Positions 8,205 through 16,464 of a DNA stretch of 60,626 bases are shown piece by piece. The notes under the pieces were generated by a model. That model made no database searches. It was not told the DNA's origin and was given only the letters and a program-made list of their open reading frames with translations. Where the stretch lies: the NCBI GenBank assembly GCA_965223305.1, contig CBDCWT010000021.1, positions 1-60,626 of the forward strand. The letters run 5' to 3'. Made by a program: the position numbers and the translations under genes. Position 1 is the first letter of the stretch; each line of letters opens with the position of its first letter. The DNA is from CBDCWT01 sp965223305 (GTDB lineage: Bacteria; Planctomycetota; Planctomycetia; Pirellulales; Pirellulaceae).

Positions 8205-8525
8205 GTGGCACAAGCAGAGGTGATTCGAATTCGCATGGAAGCGTATGACCACGCCATATTGGACCAAAGCGCCCAAGAGATCGTGGACACCGTGAAGAGG
8301 ACGCATTCGGAAGTGCATGGCCCGATTCCGCTGCCCACGCGCATCGAGAAATACACCGTGCTTTCGGGACCCAACATCGACAAGAAAGCGCGTCAGCAGT
8401 TTGAGATCCGAACTCACAAGCGGTTGATCGACATTGTCCAGGCAACCGCCAAGACGATTGAGGCATTGAACAAGCTAAGCCTGCCAGCGGGTGTTGACAT
8501 CAAGATCAAGGCGTCGGCCCGCTAA
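8205..8525 (+). CDS. rpsJ: 30S ribosomal protein S10
   Basis: S10 belongs to the 30S head and, as NusE, to antitermination complexes. The 106 residues start at a GTG preceded by GAGGAG. Motifs include IRIRMEAYDHAILDQSA, GPIPLPTRIEKYTVL, the HxxxDKKARQQFEIRTHKR-type segment (here PNIDKKARQQFEIRTHKR) and GVDIKIK. This is the first gene of the S10 block. It follows the EF-G gene directly across a 148 bp gap where tuf is found in many bacteria. Confidence 0.97.
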   Translation: MAQAEVIRIRMEAYDHAILDQSAQEIVDTVKRTHSEVHGPIPLPTRIEKYTVLSGPNIDKKARQQFEIRTHKRLIDIVQATAKTIEALNKLSLPAGVDIKIKASAR

Positions 8526-8651
8526 CGTTCTCTCCCTGACACGTTTTTGTTTCATTCATTCAGTTGCACAATCCATGAGATGGACGTCCGGCAAGTAAGT
8601 TAGGACGGTGTTTCTAAGCTCCTGCCGGGCCTACGACCGCGAGGGAATCCG

Positions 8652-9350
8652 ATGAAGGGCATACTCGGCAAAAAAGTCGGGATGACGCAGCTATATAAAG
8701 AGTCTGGCGAAGTCATCCCGGTGACCGTTGTGCAGGCGGGTCCCTGCCATGTCCTGCAGATCCGGACGCCCGAACGAGATGGTTACTCGGCGGTCCAATT
8801 GGGTTATCTCGATAAGCCGCGCCGTCTGGCAATCCGGAGTGAACGCGGTCACGTCGCCAAACTTAGCAGCAAGCGTGCCAAAAGTCGGGCTGCGGGTGGT
8901 TCCGAGCCAACCGCCAAACCCGATTGCGAACCGAAGCGTCACGTGCGGGAGTTTGCTGGCGACGCCGACGGGTTGGAGCTGGGCCAGGAAGTCACGGTCG
9001 ACGCTTTGGCGGAAGTCAAGGCGGTCGACGTCACTGGGACCAGCAAAGGCCGCGGGTATACGGGCGTCATGAAGCGGCATAACTTCGCCGGCCAGCGTGC
9101 TTCTCACGGTGTCAAGAAGGTGCATCGGCACGCTGGAGGCACCGGCTGCAGTGCCGACCCGAGCCGTCTGTTCAAAGGCCGAAGAATGGCGGGCCAATAC
9201 GGCGGTGGGCGAGTCACAGTCCGCAATCTCGAGGTCGTGCAAGTCGACGCCGACAACCACTTGCTGTTGGTGCGGGGTGCAGTTCCCGGCCCGAACGGCG
9301 GGCTGTTGGTTATTCGAGAGTCGAACAAGTTGGGTGTCAAACGGGAGTAA
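8652..9350 (+). CDS. rplC: 50S ribosomal protein L3
   Basis: L3 initiates 50S assembly, and its extended loop reaches the peptidyl transferase centre. The protein has 232 residues, slightly longer than the E. coli protein because of a central charged insert (about residues 70-100). Motifs are MKGILGKKVGMTQ, VTGTSKGRGYTGVMKRHNF and FKGRRMAGQYGG. At the loop tip GGTGCSADP replaces the GSIGQNQTP of E. coli. Cys166 therefore occupies the position of Gln150, the residue methylated by PrmB. Confidence 0.97.
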   Translation: MKGILGKKVGMTQLYKESGEVIPVTVVQAGPCHVLQIRTPERDGYSAVQLGYLDKPRRLAIRSERGHVAKLSSKRAKSRAAGGSEPTAKPDCEPKRHVREFAGDADGLELGQEVTVDALAEVKAVDVTGTSKGRGYTGVMKRHNFAGQRASHGVKKVHRHAGGTGCSADPSRLFKGRRMAGQYGGGRVTVRNLEVVQVDADNHLLLVRGAVPGPNGGLLVIRESNKLGVKRE

Positions 9351-9426
9351 GAAGTTGGCGCGGGTGGGCACGGGGCGAGGCAAAACGGAAATCACGAACT
9401 AATTGCGTCAGCTGGTGGGAAGGTCC

Positions 9427-10104
9427 ATGGCAACTTTACCGGTTTACGACCGCAGTGGCAGCCAGATCGGTCAGTACGAGATCGATCCTGCCTCGGTGGC
9501 TCCTCGGATCAGTAAGCAGCTGCTTCACGACGCGGTGGTGATGTACTTGGCGAATCAGCGCCAGGGTAGTCACCGCACTCGGTCGCGCGGTGAGGTATCG
9601 GGAACAACCTCGAAGATGTACCGGCAGAAGGGTACGGGGAATGCCCGGGCCGGTTCCAAGCGATCGGGTATCCGTCGAGGGGGTGGTCATATCAACGCCA
9701 TCCGGCCTCGCGACTATTCCTACCGGTTGCCCCGCAAGGCGCTTCAGAGTGCCACAAGGATGGCCATTGCCTCGAAGCTACGCGACGAACAGGTTGTCGT
9801 GATCGACGAGCTGTCGTTTGAAGCGCCTGCAACCAAGGAGATGGCCGGCGTGCTGAAATCGCTGGGGTTGTCCGGCACGAGCACTTTGGTGACGACGGCC
9901 GACCGCGATCGAAACGTCTATTTGAGTGCACGGAACATCAGCAAGGTGACTGTGGCCCCGGTGGCAGACTTGAATGCCCTGGCGGTGCTGACGCCGCGGC
10001 GGATGCTGGTGACGCGAGCGGCACTCGACGCGATCAAGCAAGGTCGCCAGCCGGTTCAGGAAGAAGCGGGTCAACAGGCGGCGAGCGAGGGAGACGCATC
10101 ATGA
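9427..10104 (+). CDS. rplD: 50S ribosomal protein L4
   Basis: L4 is an early-assembling 50S protein whose loop lines the exit tunnel; in enterobacteria it also represses the S10 operon. The 225 residues start at ATG 9427 (MATLPVYDRSG). The loop contains RSRGEVSGTTSKMYRQKGTGNARAG, close to the tunnel consensus. A Q/E/A-rich C-terminal tail of about 20 residues extends past the usual end. The stop overlaps the rplW start by 4 bp (ATGA), which suggests translational coupling. Confidence 0.97.
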   Translation: MATLPVYDRSGSQIGQYEIDPASVAPRISKQLLHDAVVMYLANQRQGSHRTRSRGEVSGTTSKMYRQKGTGNARAGSKRSGIRRGGGHINAIRPRDYSYRLPRKALQSATRMAIASKLRDEQVVVIDELSFEAPATKEMAGVLKSLGLSGTSTLVTTADRDRNVYLSARNISKVTVAPVADLNALAVLTPRRMLVTRAALDAIKQGRQPVQEEAGQQAASEGDAS

Positions 10105-10433
10105 GCGCGACGGCACGAGTTGGCAGGCCGATACCGGGCAAGACCAAGCTGCATTTGGACTCGCATCAGATCATCTTGCGGCCGCTGGTCACAGAAAAAG
10201 GGGTGCACCGTTCGACCCGGCACAACCAATATGCGTTCGAGGTGAATCCACTGGCGACCAAGAGCGACATCCGACGTGCGGTTGAGGAGTTGTTTGACGT
10301 GGTGGTTGTCAAGGTGCGGACGCAGAGTCGCCGGGGGAAGCCGCGGCGGCACCGTTTTCGTTTCGGATACACCAAACAGTGGAAGAAGGCGTTAGTGACG
10401 CTCGATTCCGAGCATCGCATCGATTTCTTCTAG
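10101..10433 (+). CDS. rplW: 50S ribosomal protein L23
   Basis: L23 lies at the tunnel exit and is the docking site for trigger factor and SRP. The 110 residues carry an N-terminal extension of about 20 residues before the family core, QIILRPLVTEKGVH. They continue with YAFEVNPLATKSDIRRAVEELF and KVRTQSRRGKPRR. The start overlaps the rplD stop by 4 bp. Confidence 0.96.
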   Translation: MSATARVGRPIPGKTKLHLDSHQIILRPLVTEKGVHRSTRHNQYAFEVNPLATKSDIRRAVEELFDVVVVKVRTQSRRGKPRRHRFRFGYTKQWKKALVTLDSEHRIDFF

Positions 10434-10505
10434 TTCATTTCCAGGATCGCGACCCGGACGACCGAGCAGCGGACACCATTCCCGACAGCGAGCAAGGTGA
10501 ACAGC

Positions 10506-11366
10506 ATGGGCATTAGGCACTACAAGCCGACGACTCCTGGACGACGCGGCGCTACGGTCAGCGACTTCGCCGACCTGACTGCAGGCGCCAAGCCGGCCAA
10601 GAAGCTAATGCGGCCGCTGCGTAAGAAAGGGGGCCGCAACAACCAGGGCAAGATCACCTGCCGGCATCGCGGAGGGGGTCACAAGCGACAATACCGCGTG
10701 ATCGACTTCCATCGCAACAAGGATGGTGTGCCGGCCAAAGTCGCCTCCATTGAGTACGACCCCAACCGTTCGGCGCGGATTGCCCTGTTGCACTACGTCG
10801 ACGGGGAGAAGCGATACATTCTCGCTCCAGATGATCTGAAGGTCGGCATGCGGGTCGAGAGTGGCGCCGAAGCGCCGCCCTCGGTAGGAAACTCCATGCC
10901 GCTGAAGAAGATTCCTTTGGGCACCACCATTCACAACATCGAGTTACTACCTGGCCGGGGCGGCAGGATGTGCCGCAGCGCCGGGGCAAGCGCAACCTTG
11001 GCGGCACGCGAGGCGAATTGGGCGCAGATCAACCTGCCCAGCGGGGAGATTCGACGGATCCCGTCGGCGTGTCGAGCGACGATTGGCAAAGTCGGGAACG
11101 CCGATCACATGGCGGTACGGCTGGGCAAAGCCGGCCGCAAGAGGTGGTTGGGGCGTAGGCCTCATGTCCGCGGCACGGCGATGAACCCGGTCGACCATCC
11201 GCACGGTGGGGGGGAAGGCCGCACCAAGGGTGGGCGGCATCCGGTCAGCCCGTCGGGGAAGCCGGCCAAAGGTGGCCGCACGCGCAAGCCCCGCAAACCG
11301 TCCAATGCAGCTATTGTCCGCCGCAGACGCTCCAAGCGCTACGGCCAACTCAGGATCAGTCGCTAG
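10506..11366 (+). CDS. rplB: 50S ribosomal protein L2
   Basis: L2 is needed for subunit association and peptidyl transferase activity. The 286 residues start at ATG 10506 (MGIRHYKPTTPGRRG) behind an AAGGTG; an in-frame GTG at 10497 is less likely. RHRGGGHKRQYRVIDF, SIEYDPNRSARIALLHY and the functional loop AMNPVDHPHGGGEGRTKGGR are all present, including the histidine that corresponds to E. coli H229. Confidence 0.98.
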   Translation: MGIRHYKPTTPGRRGATVSDFADLTAGAKPAKKLMRPLRKKGGRNNQGKITCRHRGGGHKRQYRVIDFHRNKDGVPAKVASIEYDPNRSARIALLHYVDGEKRYILAPDDLKVGMRVESGAEAPPSVGNSMPLKKIPLGTTIHNIELLPGRGGRMCRSAGASATLAAREANWAQINLPSGEIRRIPSACRATIGKVGNADHMAVRLGKAGRKRWLGRRPHVRGTAMNPVDHPHGGGEGRTKGGRHPVSPSGKPAKGGRTRKPRKPSNAAIVRRRRSKRYGQLRISR

Positions 11367-11395
11367 ACCAAACCCTAGCCAAACCGGGATCGTCC

Positions 11396-11656
11396 ATGAG
11401 CAGATCGCTGAAAAAAGGCCCTTTCGTCAACGCTCGGCTGTACGAAAAGGTGCAGCAGCATAGGTCGGAATCGCCCATCAAGACTTGGGCTCGCTCATGC
11501 ACGATCGTCCCTGAGTTCGTAGGCGTCACGTTTCTCGTGCACAACGGGAAGAACCACATCAAGGTGTTTGTGACGGAGGACATGGTGGGTCACAAGTTGG
11601 GTGAGTTCGCTCCGACTCGGACGTTCCGCGGACACGGAGGAAAGGGGAAGCGCTAG
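11396..11656 (+). CDS. rpsS: 30S ribosomal protein S19
   Basis: S19 forms a complex with S13 in the 30S head, near the A-site finger. It has 86 residues, standard length, and starts MSRSLKKGPFVNARLYEKV. TWARSCTIVPEFVG and VGHKLGEFAPTRTFRGHGG match the family. It is spaced 29 bp from rplB. Confidence 0.97.
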   Translation: MSRSLKKGPFVNARLYEKVQQHRSESPIKTWARSCTIVPEFVGVTFLVHNGKNHIKVFVTEDMVGHKLGEFAPTRTFRGHGGKGKR

Positions 11657-11720
11657 GCGGTTTGCCGAGCGGCGTACCACCACGACAATTGCGGGACCAA
11701 CTGTCACAAGGAAACAACAA

Positions 11721-12077
11721 ATGCCATTCCGGGCCTCACATCGCTATGCTCGTATCAGCCCGCGGAAGGTCCGCGGGATTGCCGATCTGATCCGCGGCCG
11801 TTTTGCGGATGAGGCGTTGGACATCCTGAAGTATCAGCCCCAGCGTGGCGCGAGGATGCTGGAAAAGGTCCTTCGCAGCGCGCTGGGAAACGCCCAAGAT
11901 CCGGACCAGAATCCTGGCCGCACGGTACGCGTTGATCGGCTGGTCGTCTTGGACGCGCGGGTCGACGGTGGCCCGATGTACAAACGGATCCGGCCGCGGG
12001 CCCGGGGAATGGCGTACTTCATACGCAAGCGGATGTCGCACATTCATGTCACGCTCGAGGACATCAACGAGCTCTAG
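11721..12077 (+). CDS. rplV: 50S ribosomal protein L22
   Basis: L22 lines the exit tunnel, and changes in its loop cause macrolide resistance in other bacteria. The 118 residues start at ATG 11721 (MPFRASHRYARISPRKVR) behind AAGGAAAC; upstream in-frame codons are non-homologous. The tunnel-loop region GPMYKRIRPRARGMAYFIRKR is close to consensus. Confidence 0.96.
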   Translation: MPFRASHRYARISPRKVRGIADLIRGRFADEALDILKYQPQRGARMLEKVLRSALGNAQDPDQNPGRTVRVDRLVVLDARVDGGPMYKRIRPRARGMAYFIRKRMSHIHVTLEDINEL

Positions 12078-12136
12078 GAAGTTCACGAGCCTGGCGAAGC
12101 GTCGCGGCCACCAAAGTGAAACAGAGGTAACTGACG

Positions 12137-12850
12137 ATGGGACAAAAGGTCAATCCAGTCGGCTTTCGCACTGGAATCATGACGGGTTGGAAGAGCCGCT
12201 GGTATGCTTCAAAGCAAGACTTTGCCGACTTGTTGATTGAAGATCTCAAAGTCCGCAATTTCATCAAGAAGCACCCGCAGAAGCAGCAGTACCGCAACGC
12301 CGGAATCGACCGCATCGAAATCGAGCGGACCCGCGACGAGGTGAAGGTGGTGTTGTTTGTAGCGCGACCCGGGCTGATCATCGGCAAGAAGGGCCAGGAG
12401 GTCGAGTTGCTGCAGATGGAACTGCAGAACCTGATTGGGCGCCGCGTGAATCTCAAGATCGAGGAGCTGGGGCGCCCCGAGCTACAAGCTCAGCTGGTTG
12501 CCGAAGACATTGCTCAGCAGCTCTCCAAGCGAGCCAGCTTTCGTCGCACGATCAAGAGGTCGATGGAGCAGACGATGGACGCGGGGGCCAAAGGGATCAA
12601 GATCCGGCTGGCCGGGCGACTTGGCGGCGCCGAGATGGCGCGAATTGAAAAACAGATTTCCGGCTCAATTCCATTGAGCACGTTGCGGGCACGCATCGAC
12701 TACGGGTTTACCGAGGCGAAAACGCCGCAAGGGCACATTGGAGTGCAGGTCTGGATTAACCAGGGAATGTACGAAGGAGACTCCACCGATGGCGCTGATG
12801 CCGAAGCGAGTCAAACATCGAAAAAGCCAAAGAGGACGTATAAAAGGTAA
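12137..12850 (+). CDS. rpsC: 30S ribosomal protein S3
   Basis: S3 belongs to the mRNA entry channel. It has 237 residues. MGQKVNPVGFRTGI, the KH domain with the VFVARPGLIIGKKG-type loop (LFVARPGLIIGKKGQEVE) and the C-terminal domain GIKIRLAGRLGGAEMAR are all present. The last 20 residues are a serine/lysine/arginine-rich tail encoded by the segment that also encodes the L16 N-terminus, a 62 bp overlap in another frame. Confidence 0.97.
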   Translation: MGQKVNPVGFRTGIMTGWKSRWYASKQDFADLLIEDLKVRNFIKKHPQKQQYRNAGIDRIEIERTRDEVKVVLFVARPGLIIGKKGQEVELLQMELQNLIGRRVNLKIEELGRPELQAQLVAEDIAQQLSKRASFRRTIKRSMEQTMDAGAKGIKIRLAGRLGGAEMARIEKQISGSIPLSTLRARIDYGFTEAKTPQGHIGVQVWINQGMYEGDSTDGADAEASQTSKKPKRTYKR

Positions 12851-13205
12851 CGCCAGCCGCGGTAATAAGGTCGTTTTCGGCGACTTTGGACTGCAGGCGT
12901 TGCAAGCTGGCTGGATCAAGGCCCAGACGATCGAAGCGGGCCGTATTGCCGCTCAGCAGTACGTCCGCGGCGAGGGGCGGCTTTACGTGCGGATTTTCCC
13001 GCATCGGTCCATCACCTCAACGCCGTTGGAGACCCGCATGGGCAAAGGTAAGGGAGAGCCGGAGCATTGGGTCGCGGTCGTCAAGCCGGGGACGGTCTTG
13101 TACGAATTGGGTGGGGTCACCGAGGAGCAGGCCAAGGTCTGTTTCGCGCGGCTGGCTCACAAGATGCCGGTGCGAGTGCGGTTTTGTCGGCGGCGTCCGA
13201 CATGA
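12789..13205 (+). CDS. rplP: 50S ribosomal protein L16
   Basis: L16 organises the central protuberance and the A-site side of the large subunit. The 138 residues start at ATG 12789 (MALMPKRVKHRKSQRGR). An AAGGAG sits 9 nt upstream, inside rpsC. The arginine of the TRMGKGKGEPEHWVAVVKPG segment matches the hydroxylated Arg81 of E. coli. The start lies 62 bp inside rpsC. This is unusual for this gene pair, which is normally adjacent or overlaps by a few bases. Confidence 0.96.
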   Translation: MALMPKRVKHRKSQRGRIKGNASRGNKVVFGDFGLQALQAGWIKAQTIEAGRIAAQQYVRGEGRLYVRIFPHRSITSTPLETRMGKGKGEPEHWVAVVKPGTVLYELGGVTEEQAKVCFARLAHKMPVRVRFCRRRPT

Positions 13206-13323
13206 TCGGTAGGGCGAGAAACGCGGGAGCCGGGTCCGTTGTTGACAGACTGTTGGTGAATTGCCTCGTTGACGAGGCCGCAGCGGAGAAAACCTGTTTT
13301 GTGTCACGGGAAGGGTCAGTCCG

Positions 13324-13542
13324 ATGAAATCCGCTGAGTTGCGCGACATGAGCGATGAGCAGCTGCAGTTGACATTGAAAGATACGTGTGAGCGGCTGTT
13401 TCGCCTGCGCATTCAAGCTCAGACCGAGCGGCTGGACGCGCCCAGCGAGATTCGCCGTCACCGCCGACTGGTGGCCCGGATCAAGACTCTCCAGCAGGAG
13501 CGCCGGCGCGCGGAGCCGGCGGCTGCGTCCGAAACTAATTGA
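13324..13542 (+). CDS. rpmC: 50S ribosomal protein L29
   Basis: L29 is a small helical protein near the tunnel exit that contacts L23. It has 72 residues. MKSAELRDMSDEQLQ, ERLFRLRIQAQTERLDAPSEIR and ARIKTLQQER match the family. A short Ala/Glu-rich tail is added. The 118 bp gap after rplP is longer than most gaps in this cluster and shows no other gene. Confidence 0.94.
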   Translation: MKSAELRDMSDEQLQLTLKDTCERLFRLRIQAQTERLDAPSEIRRHRRLVARIKTLQQERRRAEPAAASETN

Positions 13543-13562
13543 CCTCTTTAAGGTAACCGGCC

Positions 13563-13874
13563 ATGCCGAAGAAAGTTGCGGTTGGTGTCGTCACCGGCGA
13601 CAAGATGCAAAAGACGCGACGCGTCGAGATCGCACGCGTAAATCAGCATCCCAAGTACGGGAAGTTTGTGCGTCAGCGCACGGTTTGCTACGTGCACGAC
13701 GAGGGCGAGGAATCGTCGCTGGGCGACAAAGTCGAGATTGTCGAATCGGAGCCCAGATCCAAGACAAAGCGATGGCAGCTGGTCCGTGTGGTGGAGAAGA
13801 GCCGCGAGGTTGACGTCGCGGCGCTGAAAGCGGCCCGCGAGACGGCCCAGCAGGACGATCAAGCGAAGGAATAA
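13563..13874 (+). CDS. rpsQ: 30S ribosomal protein S17
   Basis: S17 is a primary 16S rRNA binder of OB fold. The protein has 103 residues, about 20 more than E. coli, because of a C-terminal charged extension. VGVVTGDKMQKTRRVEI, RVNQHPKYGKFVRQ, GDKVEIVESEPRSKTKRWQLV are the family segments. It is spaced 20 bp from rpmC. Confidence 0.95.
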   Translation: MPKKVAVGVVTGDKMQKTRRVEIARVNQHPKYGKFVRQRTVCYVHDEGEESSLGDKVEIVESEPRSKTKRWQLVRVVEKSREVDVAALKAARETAQQDDQAKE

Positions 13875-13880
13875 CCAGCC

Positions 13881-14249
13881 ATGATTCAGCAAGAAACGCG
13901 CCTGGCCGTGGCCGACAACACGGGTGCCAAGGAGGTGCAGTGCATCAAAGTGTTGGGAGGATCGCGCCGCCGGTTCGCGGGATTGGGCGACATCATCGTC
14001 TGTAGCGTCAAAAGTGTGATTCCGGGCAGCGAGGTCAAGAAGAAGTCGGTGGTCCGGGCCGTGATCGTGCGCTGCAAGCAGCCCACACGGCGGTCCGACG
14101 GGAGTTACATTCGGTTCGACAGCAACGCGGTCGTGCTGCTGGATCCAGATCGCAATCCTCGGGGCACTCGGATTTTTGGAGCCGTAGCCCGCGAGCTCCG
14201 TGAACGGAATTTCATGAAGATTGTCAGTCTGGCGAGCGAGGTGGTCTGA
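13881..14249 (+). CDS. rplN: 50S ribosomal protein L14
   Basis: L14 forms an intersubunit bridge and is a binding site for silencing factor RsfS. It has 122 residues, standard length. MIQQETRLAVADNTGAKE, CIKVLGGSRRRFAGLGDII, NAVVLLDPDRNPRGTRIFG and the C-terminus FMKIVSLASEVV are typical. The TGA stop overlaps the rplX ATG by one base. Confidence 0.97.
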   Translation: MIQQETRLAVADNTGAKEVQCIKVLGGSRRRFAGLGDIIVCSVKSVIPGSEVKKKSVVRAVIVRCKQPTRRSDGSYIRFDSNAVVLLDPDRNPRGTRIFGAVARELRERNFMKIVSLASEVV

Positions 14250-14599
14250 TGAAGATACGAGTGGACGACACCGTGGAGGTGATCGCTGGGGACGATCGCG
14301 GTGTGCGGGGGCGTGTGTTGAGCGTCGATCACAAGAACGGCAGGTTGGTTGTCGAGGGCGTCAACCGCGTGTTCAAGCATGTCCGACGCAGCCAGAAGAA
14401 CCCGCAAGGTGGTCGTTTGTCGAAAGAAATGCCGGTGCGGGTATCCAACGTGATGTTGGTCTGCACACATTGCAGCCAGACGGTTCGAGTCGGTGCCCGC
14501 TACGACGCGGAGGGGGCCAAAGAACGTTTTTGTCGGGGCTGCGGGCAGACGCTCGGCAACTTGGCGCCTCCCCGCCGCGCCTATGCCCGCCAGAGCTGA
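14249..14599 (+). CDS. rplX: 50S ribosomal protein L24 with zinc-ribbon
   Basis: L24 initiates assembly of the large subunit near the tunnel exit. The protein has 116 residues. The KOW-type N-terminus (DDTVEVIAGDDRGVRGRVL) and GVNRVFKHVRRSQKNPQGG are normal. The C-terminal half carries two CxxC pairs (CTHC and CRGC), which suggests a bound zinc ion. It overlaps rplN by one base. Confidence 0.95.
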   Translation: MKIRVDDTVEVIAGDDRGVRGRVLSVDHKNGRLVVEGVNRVFKHVRRSQKNPQGGRLSKEMPVRVSNVMLVCTHCSQTVRVGARYDAEGAKERFCRGCGQTLGNLAPPRRAYARQS

Positions 14600-14688
14600 G
14601 GTGGGCGGCTGGCTGACGGGCCGGCACGCGATGGAGCCTAACTGGAAGAGACTACACAAGACAAACTTGGAATACGGCAGAGTCAACC

Positions 14689-15258
14689 ATGGCCCCCAGA
14701 CTACAAGAGAAATACGAAAACGAGATCCTTCCGGCGCTCCGGGAGAGTTTGGGACGAACCAACCGTTTGGCGCTGCCGCGGATTCAGAAGGTCGTCGTTA
14801 ATATGGGCGTCGGGGAGGCGATTCAGGACAAGAAGCATCTTGAATCTGCTGTAAGTGCTCTGACGCAGATCACCGGTCAAAAGCCAATCGTCACCCGGGC
14901 GCGGGTGTCGATCGCTGGTTTTCGTTTACGCGAAGGGATGACGGTCGGTTGTAAGGTGACGCTGCGGCGGCAGCGGATGTATGAGTTCCTGGACCGTTTG
15001 ATCGCGCTGGCTCTGCCGCGTGTGCGTGACTTCCGCGGGCTGAGCCGGACCGCTTTTGACGGGCACGGAAACTACAGCCTGGGATTGTCTGAGCAGTTAG
15101 TTTTTCCCGAACTGAACCCAGACAAGTTCCCGAAGATCCAGGGGATGAACATTACGATTGTGACATCGACAGACAGCGACGACGAGTCACGGGAGTTGTT
15201 GCGGTTGTTAGGGATGCCGTTCCGGCAGGCTGATGCCGAGACGGCGGGTGCTGCGTGA
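14689..15258 (+). CDS. rplE: 50S ribosomal protein L5
   Basis: L5 binds 5S rRNA in the central protuberance and contacts P-site tRNA. The protein has 189 residues. PRIQKVVVNMGVGEAI, ITGQKPIVTRARVSIAGFRLREGM and SLGLSEQLVFPELNPDK match the family. A short tail (ADAETAGAA) extends past the usual end. Confidence 0.97.
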   Translation: MAPRLQEKYENEILPALRESLGRTNRLALPRIQKVVVNMGVGEAIQDKKHLESAVSALTQITGQKPIVTRARVSIAGFRLREGMTVGCKVTLRRQRMYEFLDRLIALALPRVRDFRGLSRTAFDGHGNYSLGLSEQLVFPELNPDKFPKIQGMNITIVTSTDSDDESRELLRLLGMPFRQADAETAGAA

Positions 15259-15297
15259 GCAACCGTTTGCCGAGTCTTCAACGAGCATAGGGTGTAC

Positions 15298-15483
15298 ATG
15301 GCGAGTAAATCAAAAATCGCGAAGGCACAGAGGACGCCCAAGTTTTCCAGTCGGACGGAACGGCGCTGCAAGGTCTGTGGTAGGCCTCGTGCCGTCTATC
15401 GTAAGTTCGGGATTTGCCGGATTTGCTTTCGCAAGTTCGCCGATCAGGGACTCATCCCAGGCGTTCGTAAGTCGAGCTGGTAA
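15298..15483 (+). CDS. rpsN: 30S ribosomal protein S14, zinc-binding type
   Basis: The 61-residue form of S14. It carries two CxxC pairs, CKVC and CRIC, typical of the zinc-binding (C+) version. MASKSKIAKAQRTPKFSSR precedes them and the protein ends in GVRKSSW. The ATG at 15298 was preferred to the GTG at 15292, which would add only two residues. Confidence 0.96.
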   Translation: MASKSKIAKAQRTPKFSSRTERRCKVCGRPRAVYRKFGICRICFRKFADQGLIPGVRKSSW

Positions 15484-15503
15484 CAGGGGAGAAGCCAAAC
15501 AAA

Positions 15504-15899
15504 ATGATGACCGACCCAATTGCCGATATGCTGACACGGATCCGTAATGCGGTCAGCGTTGAACGGCCTTCTGTCGACATGCCGCTCTCCAAAGTCAAAC
15601 GTGGCGTGGCGGACGTACTGAAGCGGGAAGGCTATATCTGGGATTGGCAGGAAGTCGCGGAGAAACCCGTGGGCAACCTACGGCTCGACTTGAAATACGG
15701 GCCCAACGGCGAAAAGGTGATCCAGAAGATTCGGCGGATCAGCAAGCCCGGTCGCCGCGTCTACAGCAAGGCCAAGGATTTGCGGCCGGTACTCAATGGC
15801 CTGGGCATTTGCATCATCAGTACCAGCCGGGGTGTCGTTTCCGACCGAGAAGCGCGGCAGCGCAATCTTGGCGGCGAAGTGCTTTGTGAGGTGTACTAG
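15504..15899 (+). CDS. rpsH: 30S ribosomal protein S8
   Basis: S8 binds helix 21 of 16S rRNA and in E. coli represses the spc operon. It has 131 residues. MMTDPIADMLTRIRNA, KRISKPGRRVYSK-like sequence (RRISKPGRRVYSKAKDL) and the C-terminal GLGICIISTSRGVVSDREAR are typical. It is separated by 20 bp from rpsN and by 2 bp from rplF. Confidence 0.97.
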   Translation: MMTDPIADMLTRIRNAVSVERPSVDMPLSKVKRGVADVLKREGYIWDWQEVAEKPVGNLRLDLKYGPNGEKVIQKIRRISKPGRRVYSKAKDLRPVLNGLGICIISTSRGVVSDREARQRNLGGEVLCEVY

Positions 15900-15901
15900 T
15901 C

Positions 15902-16444
15902 ATGTCGCGTGTTGGCAGAAAACCCGTTCCCATCTTGGATGGCGTGAAGGTCAGCAAGAGTGGCCGCACGATTTCCGTCGAAGGCCCACAGGGAAAGCTG
16001 CAGTTCGAGCATCGGTCGGAGGTCGGCGTCGATGTCGACGAGGAGGCCAAGGAGGTCACGGTTACCAGATCGTCCGACGACCGCTTTGTGCGCTCGCTGC
16101 ACGGGCTCACCCGCTCGCTGATCAACAACATGGTGGTCGGGGTCAAGAACGGTTACGAAAAGAAACTGGAGATTGTCGGCGTCGGCTATATCGGCTCGAT
16201 CCAAGGCGACACGTTGAGCCTCCGGGTCGGATTCGCGAACGAAGTTAAGAAAAAGGTGCCGGCGGGTCTCGACGTCAGTTGTCCTGATCAGACGCACATC
16301 GTCGTCAAGGGCTGCGACAAACAGCAGGTGGGCCAATTCGCCGCCGAGGTCCGTGCGGTGCGCAAGCCCGAGCCGTACAAGGGCAAGGGAATCCGCTACG
16401 ACGGCGAGCATGTGAAGATCAAACCGGGCAAGGCGGCAACGTAA
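15902..16444 (+). CDS. rplF: 50S ribosomal protein L6
   Basis: L6 lies near the factor-binding site of the large subunit. It has 180 residues. MSRVGRKPVPILDGVKV, VEGPQGKL, HGLTRSLINNMVVGVKNGYEKKLEIVGVGY and the C-terminal signature EPYKGKGIRYDGE match the family. Confidence 0.97.
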   Translation: MSRVGRKPVPILDGVKVSKSGRTISVEGPQGKLQFEHRSEVGVDVDEEAKEVTVTRSSDDRFVRSLHGLTRSLINNMVVGVKNGYEKKLEIVGVGYIGSIQGDTLSLRVGFANEVKKKVPAGLDVSCPDQTHIVVKGCDKQQVGQFAAEVRAVRKPEPYKGKGIRYDGEHVKIKPGKAAT

Positions 16445-16464
16445 GCTCGGGCGTGGAGGGTGTG

